A stretch of 39,802 nt of DNA from Candidatus Eiseniibacteriota bacterium (GCA_005893265.1 VBOX01000002.1:1-39802), one strand, 5' to 3'; counted from the first letter of the stretch, positions 9,109 to 20,336 are shown. Made by a program: numbers and translations. Notes: a model not told the origin generated them from the letters alone.

Positions 9109-9756
9109 CTAGACCTCCCCGGCGCCCGGCGCCGCGTGCTCATCGTCTCTTCGTGCGGACTCATGGGGTGCGGAGGGCGGTCCCGCGACAACCACTTGCG
9201 CGTGCCGCAGGACGCGGCCCTTGAACAGGTATCCAGGAACGAGGACCTCGAGCACGGTGCCGGCCGGATGCGTTTCGCTCCGGCGTTGTGCCATCGCGTC
9301 GTGAAGCTCCGGATCGAACTTCGCCCCCAACGCCGGGATCTCCTCGAGCCCCTCTTTCTCAAGCGTTCGCCAGAGCCGTTCGCGGATCAGAAGGACGCCG
9401 GAACGGAAGGGGTCCCCTTCCCGATCCTTGGACGCGTCGAGCGCGCGATCGGTGTCATCGAGAACCGGAAGGATGTTGCGAACCAGAGACTCCCGCGCGG
9501 CGAGGACGGATCCTTCCGTGTCCTGCTTGCGCCGGCGGTTCACGTTGGTCAGCTCGGCGAGCGCGCGCAGGAGCTCATCTTCCCGTGCACGCGCCCTCGT
9601 CAGCTCCGCGAGCAGCCGCGCGGGATCTTCCACCAGAGGCTGCCTCGGCTCCCCAGCCGCTCCCTCACCCGGCTGTTCCGGCGTTGCCTCCGCGCGCGTC
9701 TCGGATGCGATCTCGGTGTCCTGGTGCTCGGGAATTTGATCCTTCTTCCGATTCAT
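9109..9756 (-). CDS. grpE: Nucleotide exchange factor GrpE
   Basis: GrpE releases ADP from DnaK. The 215-residue product has an acidic, disordered N-terminus, a long helix with [16 protein letters not shown] (the dimerisation coiled coil), and the C-terminal beta-domain with [17 protein letters not shown] and [16 protein letters not shown], all standard GrpE features. Its ATG overlaps the hrcA stop as ATGA and dnaJ follows after 2 bases, so the three are probably translationally coupled. The C-terminal tail after VVVAG is about 20 residues longer than in most homologues and polar. Confidence 0.95.
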   Translation of the reverse strand: MNRKKDQIPEHQDTEIASETRAEATPEQPGEGAAGEPRQPLVEDPARLLAELTRARAREDELLRALAELTNVNRRRKQDTEGSVLAARESLVRNILPVLDDTDRALDASKDREGDPFRSGVLLIRERLWRTLEKEGLEEIPALGAKFDPELHDAMAQRRSETHPAGTVLEVLVPGYLFKGRVLRHAQVVVAGPPSAPHESARRDDEHAAPGAGEV

Positions 9757-10769
9757 GCGAACTCCGCGAGTCGTCCCCCTACGTAGGATACGAGTGAGAG
9801 CAGCCTAGGATAGGGCATCCGGACCGGCCCCAGCACGCCCAGAGATCCATGAAACCGGCCCGAGGCGATCCCGGTGCCGACGAGCGAGCAGGCGCGCATC
9901 GCTCCCTCGCCAAGCTCGCGGCCGATCGTGACCCGGGCGCCTCCGGCGCCCATGAACGCGTCCATGGCGCGAGTCAGAGGTCCCGGTTCCGCGAGCAGCG
10001 CCACGAGCCCGCGGAGGCGGTCGGCGGACTGAAACTCCGGTTGCGAGGCAATGTTCTCGGCACCGCCGATGCGAACGTCGGGGCGCCGCAGGCTCTCGAG
10101 CAGCTTGCCTGCGCGGTGCAGCACCTCGGCGATGAGCGGGACCGCGGCCGCGGGCGCTTCCCTACGCGCGGCGCGGGCCAGCGCCGCGCACGCGGCCGGA
10201 TCGCGTAAGGGCAAGCGCCCGGTGATCCATCGTTCCGCGAGTCGGATGGTCGCCGCGTCGGCTACCCCGGACGGCCGCCAGGTGGTGGACGAGCCGCGCT
10301 CCCCGATCGCGAGAAGAAGCACCCCCTCCTCGAGCGCCACCAGATTGAGGCTTTGGATCGGAAGCTCCGCCCATGATCGCACGGCCACCATCGCCAGCTG
10401 CCCCGAGCTCTTCGCGAGGACGCGGGTCGCGAGCCCCTGAAGGTCTTCGGCGGCGGGTGCGCGGCAATCGAGGGCCTTATCCAGGACACGCTTGGTCGCG
10501 GGCGTGATCGGCTCGGGCTCCATCAGCGAATCGACGTAGTAGCGGTACCCTGCCTCCGTGGGAATGCGGCCGGCCGACGTATGCGGATGATCGAGAAGGC
10601 CTTCCCCCTCGAGACGCTTCATCGCGCCCCGGATGGTCGCGGGGGAAATGCTCAGATGGTAGGCCATGCGGACATACTGCGAGCCGACCGGCTCTGCCCT
10701 CATGACGTGGCTCTCCACCACGAATTTGAGGATCCGGCGATGCCGCTCGTCCAGGCTGGGTCTAGGCAT
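9753..10769 (-). CDS. hrcA: Heat-inducible transcription repressor HrcA
   Basis: HrcA represses class I heat-shock genes by binding CIRCE and needs GroEL for activity in characterised systems. The N-terminal winged helix is clear (ISPATIRGAMKRLEGEGLLDHPHTSAGRIPTEAGYR kept in order), followed by the GAF-like and inserted dimerisation domains; 338 residues is typical. The track begins at GTG 10790, but that codon lies inside the CIRCE operator, so ATG 10769 (MPRPSLDERHRRIL) is preferred although it lacks a good Shine-Dalgarno. First gene of hrcA-grpE-dnaJ-rsmE; the operator just upstream implies autorepression. Confidence 0.95.
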   Translation of the reverse strand: MPRPSLDERHRRILKFVVESHVMRAEPVGSQYVRMAYHLSISPATIRGAMKRLEGEGLLDHPHTSAGRIPTEAGYRYYVDSLMEPEPITPATKRVLDKALDCRAPAAEDLQGLATRVLAKSSGQLAMVAVRSWAELPIQSLNLVALEEGVLLLAIGERGSSTTWRPSGVADAATIRLAERWITGRLPLRDPAACAALARAARREAPAAAVPLIAEVLHRAGKLLESLRRPDVRIGGAENIASQPEFQSADRLRGLVALLAEPGPLTRAMDAFMGAGGARVTIGRELGEGAMRACSLVGTGIASGRFHGSLGVLGPVRMPYPRLLSLVSYVGGRLAEFA

Positions 10770-10783
10770 AAGGGTTGGGTGGA

Positions 10784-10810
10784 TTGGCACTCGATGAGGT
10801 CAAGTGCTAA
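10784..10810 (-). promoter_or_regulatory. CIRCE operator (HrcA binding site)
   Basis: Minus strand reads TTAGCACTT, nine bases, GAGTGCCAA, against the consensus TTAGCACTC-N9-GAGTGCTAA, with two deviations. It begins about 4 bases after the expected transcription start and ends 14 bases before the hrcA ATG, a normal position for repression by HrcA. Confidence 0.93.
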
Positions 10811-10820
10811 CCCAAAGCGA

Positions 10821-10850
10821 ACGCTATCAGCCTCGGGGGTTTGATGTCAA
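10821..10850 (-). promoter_or_regulatory. Sigma-70 promoter of the hrcA operon
   Basis: Consensus TTGACA on the minus strand, an 18-base spacer ending in TGA, then TAGCGT. The predicted start (~10814) falls directly before the CIRCE element. The same TGATAGCGTT string forms the -10 region of the tRNA-Phe promoter in this window. Confidence 0.7.
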
Positions 10851-10882
10851 GCGGAAGGGCTATGCTGCTGTACGCCTGCGTC

Positions 10883-12049
10883 TTACGTTCTCGCTTGGGG
10901 CTCGCGCCGATCGGTCCTGGCGAAAAGCTCGCTCGCCAGATCCTGGGCCAGGAAAAGACCCTGATCGGTCGGACGGAGGCGGCCCGGTGGGGAGGCCGCC
11001 ACGGCGTCCCCTTCTTGGGCCCAGAGCCTCCACGCCGCGACCTCCGCGGCGGGAAAGGCGGCGAGGTGTCGTGACACCCTGAGCCCTCGCGACCGCCGGA
11101 GCCCGAGGAAGATCGCTTCTTCCGAAGCCTCCGCTCCCGAAAGCTCGCGCCGATCCTCCCGGGGCAGCTCCGCGGATTCGACCCGCTCGAAGTAACGCGG
11201 GATCGATTCCTCGTTTCGCCACCGCGCGCGGCCGTCGAAGGAATGCGCGCCGGGACCCATGCCCAGATAGGGACGCCTCGTCCAATACCCCTCGTTGTGG
11301 CGCGACCGGAATCTCGGCAGCGCGAAGTTCGAAACTTCGTAATGGTGGTAGCCCGCGCCGGTGAGGATCCCCAAAAGCTCCTCGTAGCGCCCGATCACCT
11401 CCGTTTCGCCGGGAACCGCGAGCGCGCCACGCGCCGCCTTGGAGTGAAGGGGCGTGCCCTCTTCGAGCTGGAGCGGATAGGCGGAGATGTGCGGGATACC
11501 GAGCGCGATAAGCTGCTGAAGGCCCGCGCGGAGCCCGTCCCTCGTCTCGCCCGGAACGCCGTACATGAGATCGACCGAGAGGTTCCGAAACCCCGCCCTG
11601 CGCGCGAGCGTCACCGCGTGGAGGGCGGATTCCGCCGTGTGGATGCGCCCCAGGGCGCGGAGCGCCGGAGCCTCGAGCGACTGGATGCCGAGGCTCAGCC
11701 GATCCACGCCTCCTTCGAACAGGATCGATAGCTTCTGCGGATCGAGCCCTTCGGGATTCGCCTCGACCGTGAACTCACGAACGCGGCTTAGGTCCCACGC
11801 CTCGCCGATCCAGGTCAGGAACCGCGCGAGGGTCGGTGGCTCAAGCGCGGTCGGCGTGCCGCCGCCCACGTAGACGGTCCGCGGCCGGCTCCACGCCTCG
11901 CCATCCGCCGCCCGCGCCAGCTCCCACTCGCGGCGCAGGGCCGAGAGAAGGCGTTCCGGCTCCGCGTGGTGCAGCGGCGCCTTCACGAAATCGCAGTAGG
12001 GACAAATGCTGCGGCAGTAGGGGAGATGGATGTAGAGACCGTATTCCAC
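10883..12049 (-). CDS. hemW: Radical SAM protein HemW (heme chaperone, formerly coproporphyrinogen III oxidase-like)
   Basis: A radical SAM protein with the cluster motif CRSICPYC near residue 12, where the CPYCDF context is typical of HemW/HemN. The glycine-rich SAM segment VYVGGGTPTAL, EVSNFALPRFRSRHNEGYW and GMGPGAHSF follow, and a HemN C-terminal domain closes the 388-residue protein. HemW homologues bind heme and insert it into respiratory enzymes; many were misnamed coproporphyrinogen oxidases. The start is GTG, 3 bases after the lepB stop. The stop is only ~35 bases before the -35 of the hrcA promoter, so the two transcription units nearly touch. Confidence 0.92.
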   Translation of the reverse strand: MEYGLYIHLPYCRSICPYCDFVKAPLHHAEPERLLSALRREWELARAADGEAWSRPRTVYVGGGTPTALEPPTLARFLTWIGEAWDLSRVREFTVEANPEGLDPQKLSILFEGGVDRLSLGIQSLEAPALRALGRIHTAESALHAVTLARRAGFRNLSVDLMYGVPGETRDGLRAGLQQLIALGIPHISAYPLQLEEGTPLHSKAARGALAVPGETEVIGRYEELLGILTGAGYHHYEVSNFALPRFRSRHNEGYWTRRPYLGMGPGAHSFDGRARWRNEESIPRYFERVESAELPREDRRELSGAEASEEAIFLGLRRSRGLRVSRHLAAFPAAEVAAWRLWAQEGDAVAASPPGRLRPTDQGLFLAQDLASELFARTDRREPQART

Positions 12050-12052
12050 GCG

Positions 12053-12727
12053 TCAACGCACCGGGTGAAAGAGGCGGTTGAACCGGGGCATGCTCCTCTC
12101 GGCCTCCCAGGACCAGTAGAGGATCATCGCCTTCCCCTTCACGAGATTGAGCGGGAGCGGGCCCCAGAAGCGGCTGTCGTGACTGTTGTCCCGATTGTCC
12201 CCCATCATGAAGATGTGCCCCTTCGGCACCACGAACGGGCCAAAGTTGTCTCGGGCGCTGATCTCGCGCGGCAGGATCCGCTCGTCGGAATGCTTGACGT
12301 AGGGCTCCCGCTGCAGCGTGTCGTTGACGTAGAGAGACTTGTTCTTGATCTCGATCGTCTGGCCCTCCACGGCCACGCATCGCTTGATGAAGTCGCGGCT
12401 AGGGTCGTCGGGGTACCGGAACACGATGACGTCCCCCCGATGCGGCTGCCGGATCGCGGGGAACCGGTAATACACCAGACGATGGCCCGCGAGGCCGATG
12501 TCGATCTCCGAGCCGTAGACGAGCTTGTTCACGAAAAGAAAGTCCCCGACCAGGAGGGTGTCCTCCATCGAGCCGGTCGGGATGCGGAACGCCTGGACGA
12601 CGAGACCGCGGATCACGACCGTGAGCAGGACGGCGAGGACGATCGCCTCGACGTACTCCCGCAGCGTGGACTTCGTCCGCGTGGCGCGTCTCGATTTCGT
12701 CTTGGTCGCTACTCTCGCGCTCTCCAT
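12053..12727 (-). CDS. lepB: Signal peptidase I
   Basis: LepB cleaves signal peptides from secreted proteins at the outer face of the inner membrane. A basic N-terminus ([11 protein letters not shown]) precedes one membrane helix ([17 protein letters not shown]). The catalytic Ser lies in PTGSMEDTL and the general-base Lys in DFIKRCVA; the conserved [15 protein letters not shown] box follows. I chose ATG 12727 (224 aa) because GGGAGG sits 7 bases upstream, while the track's longer version uses a TTG inside that Shine-Dalgarno. It follows the lepA stop by 22 bases, the lepA-lepB pair known from E. coli. Confidence 0.95.
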   Translation of the reverse strand: MESARVATKTKSRRATRTKSTLREYVEAIVLAVLLTVVIRGLVVQAFRIPTGSMEDTLLVGDFLFVNKLVYGSEIDIGLAGHRLVYYRFPAIRQPHRGDVIVFRYPDDPSRDFIKRCVAVEGQTIEIKNKSLYVNDTLQREPYVKHSDERILPREISARDNFGPFVVPKGHIFMMGDNRDNSHDSRFWGPLPLNLVKGKAMILYWSWEAERSMPRFNRLFHPVR

Positions 12728-12749
12728 TCCATCGCCTCCCAACGGGGCC

Positions 12750-14478
12750 CTATCGCTCCACGCGCAGGACCGCGAGAAATGCCTCTTGCGGAATCCGGAC
12801 CGTGCCCACCTGCTTCATACGTTTCTTCCCCTCGCGCTGTTTCTCGAGAAGCTTTCTCTTGCGCGTGATATCTCCGCCGTAGCATTTCGCGAGGACGTTC
12901 TTCCGCATCGCGGGGATGGTCTCCCGCGCGATGACGTGATTCCCGATCGTCGCCTGGACGGCGATCGGAAACATCTGCCTCGGAATCAGCTCCTTGAGCT
13001 TCGCCGAAACGTCGCGACCCCACTCGTACGCCTTCTCGCGGTGCACGATGACCGAGAGCGCGTCCACGCTCTCCCCGTTCAAGAGCAGGTCCATCCGGAC
13101 AAGTTCCGCCGGCTTCAGCCCGGAGAACTCGTAATCCAGGGACGCGTATCCCCGGCTGATCGACTTGAGCCTGTCGTAAAAGTCGAGCACGATCTCGGCC
13201 AGCGGGAGCTCGTAGGTGATGTGGGCGCGGGCCTCGTCGGGAAACTCCATCCCGATAAAGATGCCCCGGCGGTCCTGGGCGAGCTTCATGATGTTCCCCA
13301 CGTAGTCCGCCGGCACCACGACCTGCGCCCTCACGTACGGCTCCTCGATCTGCTCGATCTGATTCGCCGCCGGCAGGAGCGCCGGGTTTTCGACGAGCAG
13401 GACCTCGCCGTTCGTCTTCGTCACGCGGTACTCCACGCTCGGTACGGTCGCGATCAGGTTGACCCCATACTCGCGCGTGAGCCGCTCCTGGATGATCTCC
13501 ATGTGGAGCAGCCCGAGAAACCCACAGCGGAAACCGAACCCGAGCGCAAGCGACGTCTCGGGCTCGAAGGTGAGCGAGGCGTCGTTCAACTGGAGCTTGG
13601 CGAGCGACTCCTTGAGCGACTCGTAGCTCTCCGCGTCGATGGGATAGAGCCCCGAGAACACCATCGGCTTCACCGGCCGGTATCCGGGGAGCGCCCGCGC
13701 CTGGGGATCCAGCGCGTCCGTGATCGTGTCGCCGACCTTCGCGTCCGCGACCACCTTCACGTTCGCGATCACGTACCCCACGTCGCCGGCACACAGCTCC
13801 TCCCGGGGCTCGAGCCCCAGGCGCAGCACCCCCACCTCGAGCACTCCGTGGGTCTCCCCGGAATTGGTCGAACACCGAGTCGAAGATCCGGGCCTGAAGC
13901 GATTCGTCGCTCCGGTCCCCGGGAGGCGGGATCCGCTCGATGACCGCTTCCAGCAGCTCCTCGATATTGCGCCCCTCTTTCGCCGAGACCCGGATCACCT
14001 CCTCGGGCTCTATGTGCAAGAGATGCGCCATCTCGAGGGCGACGTCGTCGGGGTGGGCCGCGGGCAGGTCGATCTTGTTCAGGACCGGAACGATGGTCAG
14101 CTTCTGGTCCAGGGCCAAGAACAGGTTCGAGAGCGTTTGGGCCTCGATGCCCTGCGACGCGTCCACGACCAGGATCGCGCCCTCGCACGCCGCCAGGCTC
14201 CGCGAGACCTCATAGGTGAAGTCCACGTGCCCCGGGGTGTCGATCAGATTGAGCTGGTAGGCCCGCCCGTCCCGGGCGCGGTACTCCATCGCGATCGCGT
14301 GGGACTTGATCGTGATTCCCTTCTCACGCTCCAGATCCATGTTGTCGAGCACCTGATCCTTCATCTTGCCTCGTGGAATCGTGTTCGTGATCTCGAGCAG
14401 CCGGTCCGCGAGAGTAGATTTCCCGTGGTCTATGTGCGCGATGATGCAGAAGTTCCGGACAAGGGAGCGCGGATTCAT
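12750..14478 (-). pseudogene. lepA: Elongation factor 4 (LepA), broken by an internal frame-shifting deletion
   Basis: LepA/EF4 is a ribosomal GTPase. Residues ~1-205 are in one frame: [20 protein letters not shown] (G1), DTPGHVDF (G3), NKIDLP (G4), SAKEG (G5), then [11 protein letters not shown]. The next expected stretch, a strand-rich part of domain 2, is absent, and the match resumes in another frame at [17 protein letters not shown], through [18 protein letters not shown] to the [19 protein letters not shown]-terminal tail. The whole span is 1729 bases, not a multiple of three and about 75 bases short of a normal lepA. The join is near 13850-13860, around CCGGGG. As written, the protein would end in ~470 residues of nonsense. 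lepA is dispensable in many bacteria, so real decay is possible. Confidence 0.88.
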
Positions 14479-14488
14479 GAGCGGTGGA

Positions 14489-15082
14489 TCAGAATCGGGT
14501 CCGGAGGGCGAGTGTGATTCGGGGCTTCTCCCCTGGTTCCGAAGAGCCGAAATCCGCCTCGAAGGTACCGAGGTGGGCATCGACGTACGCATCGACGGTG
14601 GACAGGAGGTGGGCGGCGATGCCCCACCAGATCCAATTGATCTTCTTGTTCCGATGTACCTCCCGGTCCTGGTCCGCGGCCAGGTACGCGGGGTCGAGTT
14701 GGTAATCCACTCCCGCCTCGGCGTCCGCGGCGCCAATGGCGCTCAGACGATCCACCGCGTCGTTCTCCTTCCGATATTCGTTCCATGCCTGGTAGGCGAG
14801 GAGCCCCTCGCCGGCGACCACCCCCACGGCTTTCAGATACTTGCGGTTGTAGAGCTGCCCCCAGCCCGGCACGGCTGCCGACCGGAGCATCACGAGGAAA
14901 GGACGCGACCGATGACGGAGGGAATCCGCGCGGGCGGAGGCGGGCCCGGCAGGAGCCGGTGCCGCGAAAGCCGCGGCGGCGCCCCACGCCAGCAGGAAGG
15001 CCGCGAGCAGAAGCGCAGCGCTACTCCTTGGTGAAGGCGTGAGCGATCGCAAGGAAGAGGAGCAGCAATCCGCCGAATCCAT
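14489..15082 (-). CDS. DUF5683-family protein with signal peptide
   Basis: A 197-residue ORF with a hydrophobic signal-like segment ([19 protein letters not shown]) and the family box [19 protein letters not shown], the 'PG-GQ-YN' motif of DUF5683, a family of envelope proteins common in Bacteroidetes and relatives. A second hydrophobic stretch ([20 protein letters not shown]) may be a membrane helix. The start is uncertain: ATG 15082 puts acidic residues and cysteines before the signal; TTG 15052 would give a better basic signal N-region; either overlaps the upstream small gene. It ends 10 bases before the lepA start. Function unknown. Confidence 0.72.
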   Translation of the reverse strand: MDSADCCSSSLRSLTPSPRSSAALLLAAFLLAWGAAAAFAAPAPAGPASARADSLRHRSRPFLVMLRSAAVPGWGQLYNRKYLKAVGVVAGEGLLAYQAWNEYRKENDAVDRLSAIGAADAEAGVDYQLDPAYLAADQDREVHRNKKINWIWWGIAAHLLSTVDAYVDAHLGTFEADFGSSEPGEKPRITLALRTRF

Positions 15083-15296
15083 AGACTCCGATCACAACGC
15101 CATGGGTGAAGTCGTGCCCCAACGAGGAGTGTCGCAACAGGTACTGGAGCCCTTCCGGAAGCGTGACGATCAACACGATCAGGACCACGAACGACCACTT
15201 TCGCGCCATCGCGACAATGACGATCGCGACCAGGAACGCGAGCACGCGTGGATCGCCCCAATTGAGTGAGAGGAGCGAATGGATGAAGTCATTCAT
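15021..15296 (-). CDS. Small integral membrane protein, unknown function
   Basis: Not recognised. The 91-residue product is mostly hydrophobic, with probable membrane helices at ~18-31 (VLAFLVAIVIVAMA), ~35-46 (FVVLIVLIVTLP) and ~68-87 ([20 protein letters not shown]), and a short hydrophilic loop containing RHSSLGHDFTH. GGAG lies 5 bases before ATG 15296. It begins 20 bases after the 3' end of tRNA-Sec and overlaps the DUF5683 gene, so it appears to belong to the same transcript. The His/Asp in the loop are the only polar residues that stand out. The ORF is convincing by start signal and composition, not by homology. Confidence 0.65.
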   Translation of the reverse strand: MNDFIHSLLSLNWGDPRVLAFLVAIVIVAMARKWSFVVLIVLIVTLPEGLQYLLRHSSLGHDFTHGVVIGVYGFGGLLLLFLAIAHAFTKE

Positions 15297-15316
15297 CGTA
15301 TCTCCTCGAATCGTGA

Positions 15317-15414
15317 TGGCGGGAACGTGTGGGAATCGAACCCACCTCGGACGTTATGAGCGCCCGACAGAAGGATTTGAAGTCCTCGGAGTCCACCAGA
15401 ACCCATCCGTCCCC
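15317..15414 (-). tRNA. selC: tRNA-Sec (anticodon TCA)
   Basis: Long selenocysteine tRNA of 98 bases. The anticodon arm AGGACTTCAAATCCTT holds TCA and resembles E. coli selC. The D-arm has a 6-bp stem (GGGTTC/GGACTC, with wobbles) closed by a 4-base TGGT loop. The long variable arm pairs TCGGGCG with CGTCCGA, and the T-arm is GTGGG-TTCGATT-CCCAC. The acceptor GGGGACG pairs with CGTTCCC; the 8th pair expected in bacterial tRNA-Sec is a G-A mismatch here. G discriminator and encoded CCA. It lies 10 bases downstream of selD on the same strand, so the genome decodes UGA as selenocysteine; selA, selB and selenoprotein genes must lie elsewhere. Confidence 0.95.
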
Positions 15415-15424
15415 GGACAGCGCG

Positions 15425-16476
15425 TCACGCCGCCACCTCGAGCGGCCGCGTTCGGCGGGGAAGAACTTCCCCAACCACCGTCGCGAACACCTTCCCCCGC
15501 GCGAGCCGGCGCATGAGCGCGGTCGCGCGCGAAGGCCGAACCGCGATCAGGAGGCCCCCGGAGGTCTGCGGGTCGACAAGCACGTGCCGGAGCGGCTCGG
15601 ATATGCCGGCGTCGAAGGTCACGTGAGGCGCGGCGTACGACGCGTTGGTCATCAACCCGCCGGGCATGACGCCCCGGGCCGCGAGCTCCAGCACACCCGG
15701 CAACACGGGAACCGCCGCGCTCCAGATCCGGATCGTCTTCCGGCTGGCGCGTGCGACGTTCAGCGCGTGACCCAAGAGACCGAACCCCGTCACGTCGGTC
15801 GCCGCGCTCACCCCCACGGCCTGCATGGCCTCCCCGGCGGCTCGGTTCAGCGTCGCCATCTGCGTCGTCATGAGATCGACCGTCTCTTCCGGGAGGAGAC
15901 GCTGTTTCAACGCGGTCGCAAGAATGCCGACCCCCAAGGGCTTCGTCAGAACAAGCATGTCTCCGCTCTTGGCCCCCGCGTTCGAGACGATCCGTTTCGG
16001 GTGGACCTCCCCAGTGACCGCGAATCCGAACTTCATCTCCTTGTCGCGCACGGAGTGTCCTCCCATGAGCGCCACACGCGCCTGCTTCAGCGTCGCGGCG
16101 CCGCCGCGGAGGATCTCGCCCAAGACCGCCATGTCCCCGGACTCGGGATAGCAAACGATCGAGAGCGCGGTCATCGGCGTTCCACCCATGGCATAGACGT
16201 CGCTCAGCGCGTTCGCGGCGGCGATCCGCCCGAAATCGAATGGATCGTTGACCATGGGCGTGAAGAAATCCACCGTCTGGACGAGCGCGCGCGTTGGAGA
16301 GATCCGATACACGCCGGCGTCGTCCCAGGTTTCGGGACCGATCAGAACGCCCTTCGATCTCGGAGCGCCGGGGAGGGCGGAGAGGACCTGGCTCAAGTCG
16401 AGGGGGCTGAGCTTCGCGGCGCAGCCCGCGCAGGAGACCTGCTCGGTCAAACGCACGGCTTCGTTTCGCGCGTGCC

Positions 16477-16480
<4 letters not shown>
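15425..16480 (-). CDS. selD: Selenide, water dikinase (selenophosphate synthetase)
   Basis: SelD makes selenophosphate, the selenium donor for Sec-tRNA and for 2-selenouridine, from selenide and ATP. Visible: the N-terminal active-site segment SCAGCAAK, in which the first-sphere Cys and Lys are kept and the second Cys of the E. coli GCGCK is Ala, so this is a cysteine form rather than a selenoprotein. DDAGVY, the TVDFFTPMVNDPFDFGRIAAANALSD core, MGGHSVRD, TDVTGFGLLGH and DPQTSGGLL all match. About 350 residues. Two GTG starts are possible: 16480, overlapping the ridA stop as GTGA, or 16456; neither has a clear Shine-Dalgarno. The neighbouring tRNA-Sec confirms the selenium role. Confidence 0.95.
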
Positions 16481-18612
<2,132 letters not shown>

Positions 18613-18629
18613 AGTCTCGACCCTCCCGC

Positions 18630-20084
18630 CTAGCGTGCTCGAGCGTGCGTCTGCGACCGCTCGATCGCTTGGCCAGCACGGCTTGCCAAAGCCTCGGCGT
18701 CCTCCCGGCTTCGTGCTTCCGCCAGGATGCGCACGATGGGTTCCGTGCCTGAAGCGCGCACCTGAACCCACGAATCTTCCCAGACGTACTTTTCCCCGTC
18801 CAGAACATTGCGTTCTCCGTCCGGGAACTCGCGGCGAAGCGCCTCGGAAAGCGCCTCGGTATCTTCCAGCCTCAAATCGAGCTTGCGCTTGACCATGATG
18901 ACCGGCGGCAGCTCGGCGAGCCGCTCGCTCAAGCTTCGCGCGTCACGCGCGAGCCAATCGACCACGATGGCCGCGGCGAGGAGGCCGTCGCGCGTCGCGT
19001 GGAGGGCTGGATAGATTACGCCCCCGTTCCCTTCCCCGCCGATCACGCCGCCGATCTCGATCAGCTTCTGCGCGACGTGGGCCTCGCCGATCTTCGTCCG
19101 GTGCACCGTCGCGCCGTACCGCCGCGCGATCCGATCGACCCCGATCGAGGTCGACGCGTTCACCGCCACCGGTCCGGGATGGAGCGAGAGCGCCCAATCC
19201 ACCGCGATTTGAAGGGTACGCTCTTCCCCGATCGGCTCGCCTCGCTCGTCGACGATCGCGAGCCGGTCGGCATCGGGATCGTTCGCCAATCCGATCGCGG
19301 CTCCCGTCGCGCGCACGCGTTCGCCGAGCGCGCCGAGGTTCTCTGGGAGCGGCTCCGCCACCCTCGGAAATCGGCCCGTCGGCTCGCAGAAGAGCCGGTC
19401 CACTTCGCAGCCCAACGCTTCGAGCAGCGCCGGGGTCGCCTCCCATCCGGCGCCGTTCGTCGCGTCCACCACGACGCGAAAGCGGCGGGCGCGAATCCGG
19501 GGCCGATCGAAGCCCGCGAGCGCAAGGATCGCGTCACGATGGCGCGCGATCGCGTCCGGATCCTCTCGGATCGATCCCACGTGCGTGTGCGCGGCCCACG
19601 CGACTCCTCCCATTCTCGCGCGGCGCGCCACTTCCTCGGATTGCGCCGGCGCGAGGAACGTACCCCCAGGGCCGAACAGCTTGAGAGCGTTCCAAGGGGC
19701 GGGATTGTGACTCGCCGTGACCGCGATGCCCCCGGAGGCTCCGTGGTGCCGGATCGCGAAGAGGATGGTGGGCGTCGGCGCGATCCCAACGTCCACGACG
19801 TCGTGTCCCGATGCCAGGAGCGCCGCCTGCGTGAGTCGCGAGACCCAGGCGCCGCTCGGACGCGTGTCGCGTCCGACGACCACAGGTCCCGGATCGAGGA
19901 AGGAGGCGTGCGCGCCCGCAACCCGGAGCACGACGTCGGGCGTGAGGCTTTGCCCCACGATCCCACGGACGCCGGATGGGCTGACCATGAGGCCTTGCAG
20001 AGGATCGGAGGCGGGACCTTTCGGCTCCCGCGCTCCCGCCGCGTCCCCCGCATGGGGGTGCGCGGCGTTGCGGTTTGTCGTCAT
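18630..20084 (-). CDS. glmM: Phosphoglucosamine mutase / phosphomannomutase family (GlmM-like)
   Basis: An alpha-D-phosphohexomutase of 484 residues with the four family signatures in order: [10 protein letters not shown], the phosphoserine loop [13 protein letters not shown], the metal loop [10 protein letters not shown], the sugar loop GGEGNGGVI, and the phosphate-binding [11 protein letters not shown]. With glmS 17 bases downstream, conversion of glucosamine-6-P to glucosamine-1-P (UDP-GlcNAc supply) is the best reading; phosphomannomutase activity cannot be excluded. The first ~33 residues before MVSPSGVRG are poorly conserved; ATG 20084 or ATG 19988 (with AAGG upstream) could be the true start. 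It is preceded by tRNA-Phe and tRNA-Thr and has no separate promoter that I can see. Confidence 0.9.
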   Translation of the reverse strand: MTTNRNAAHPHAGDAAGAREPKGPASDPLQGLMVSPSGVRGIVGQSLTPDVVLRVAGAHASFLDPGPVVVGRDTRPSGAWVSRLTQAALLASGHDVVDVGIAPTPTILFAIRHHGASGGIAVTASHNPAPWNALKLFGPGGTFLAPAQSEEVARRARMGGVAWAAHTHVGSIREDPDAIARHRDAILALAGFDRPRIRARRFRVVVDATNGAGWEATPALLEALGCEVDRLFCEPTGRFPRVAEPLPENLGALGERVRATGAAIGLANDPDADRLAIVDERGEPIGEERTLQIAVDWALSLHPGPVAVNASTSIGVDRIARRYGATVHRTKIGEAHVAQKLIEIGGVIGGEGNGGVIYPALHATRDGLLAAAIVVDWLARDARSLSERLAELPPVIMVKRKLDLRLEDTEALSEALRREFPDGERNVLDGEKYVWEDSWVQVRASGTEPIVRILAEARSREDAEALASRAGQAIERSQTHARAR

Positions 20085-20122
20085 GACATGCGGCCGAGGG
20101 TACGGGTCGGCCAGCCCGGGAA

Positions 20123-20198
20123 TGGAGCTGGTGACCGGAATCGAACCGGTGACCCCGTCATTACGAGTGACGTGCTCTACCAGCTGAGCTACACCAGC
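20123..20198 (-). tRNA. tRNA-Thr (anticodon CGT)
   Basis: Acceptor GCTGGTG/CACCAGC, D-arm TAGCTCAGCTGGTAGAGC, anticodon stem CGTCA/TGACG around CTCGTAA (anticodon CGT), T-arm ACCGG-TTCGATT-CCGGT, discriminator T, encoded CCA. It is 51 bases downstream of tRNA-Phe and 38 bases before the glmM start. Confidence 0.96.
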
Positions 20199-20249
20199 TT
20201 GGTTTTCGAGAGACGCGATGCATTGCCGTGGAGGACCGGCGAAAATGAA

Positions 20250-20325
20250 TGGTGCGACCCCGCAGAATCGAACTGCGGACACCCACGTTTTCAGCGTGGT
20301 GCTCTACCAACTGAGCTAGGGTCGC
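20250..20325 (-). tRNA. tRNA-Phe (anticodon GAA)
   Basis: Acceptor GCGACCC/GGGTCGC, D-arm TAGCTCAGTTGGTAGAGC, anticodon stem CCACG/CGTGG around CTGAAAA (anticodon GAA), T-arm CCGCAG-TTCGATT-CTGCGG, discriminator A, encoded CCA. First gene of the tRNA-glmM-glmS-ridA-selD unit. Confidence 0.96.
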
Positions 20326-20336
20326 GCCGGACGGCA

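Noticed and set aside
10770-10790. GTG 10790 as the hrcA start
   Set aside because: The codon is part of the CIRCE right arm; ATG 10769 fits HrcA N-termini.
12709-14736. Single 675-residue LepA-like ORF on the minus strand
   Set aside because: Only its middle part is LepA; its first ~86 residues are DUF5683 read out of frame and everything after FDQFRG is an out-of-frame reading of the rest of lepA.
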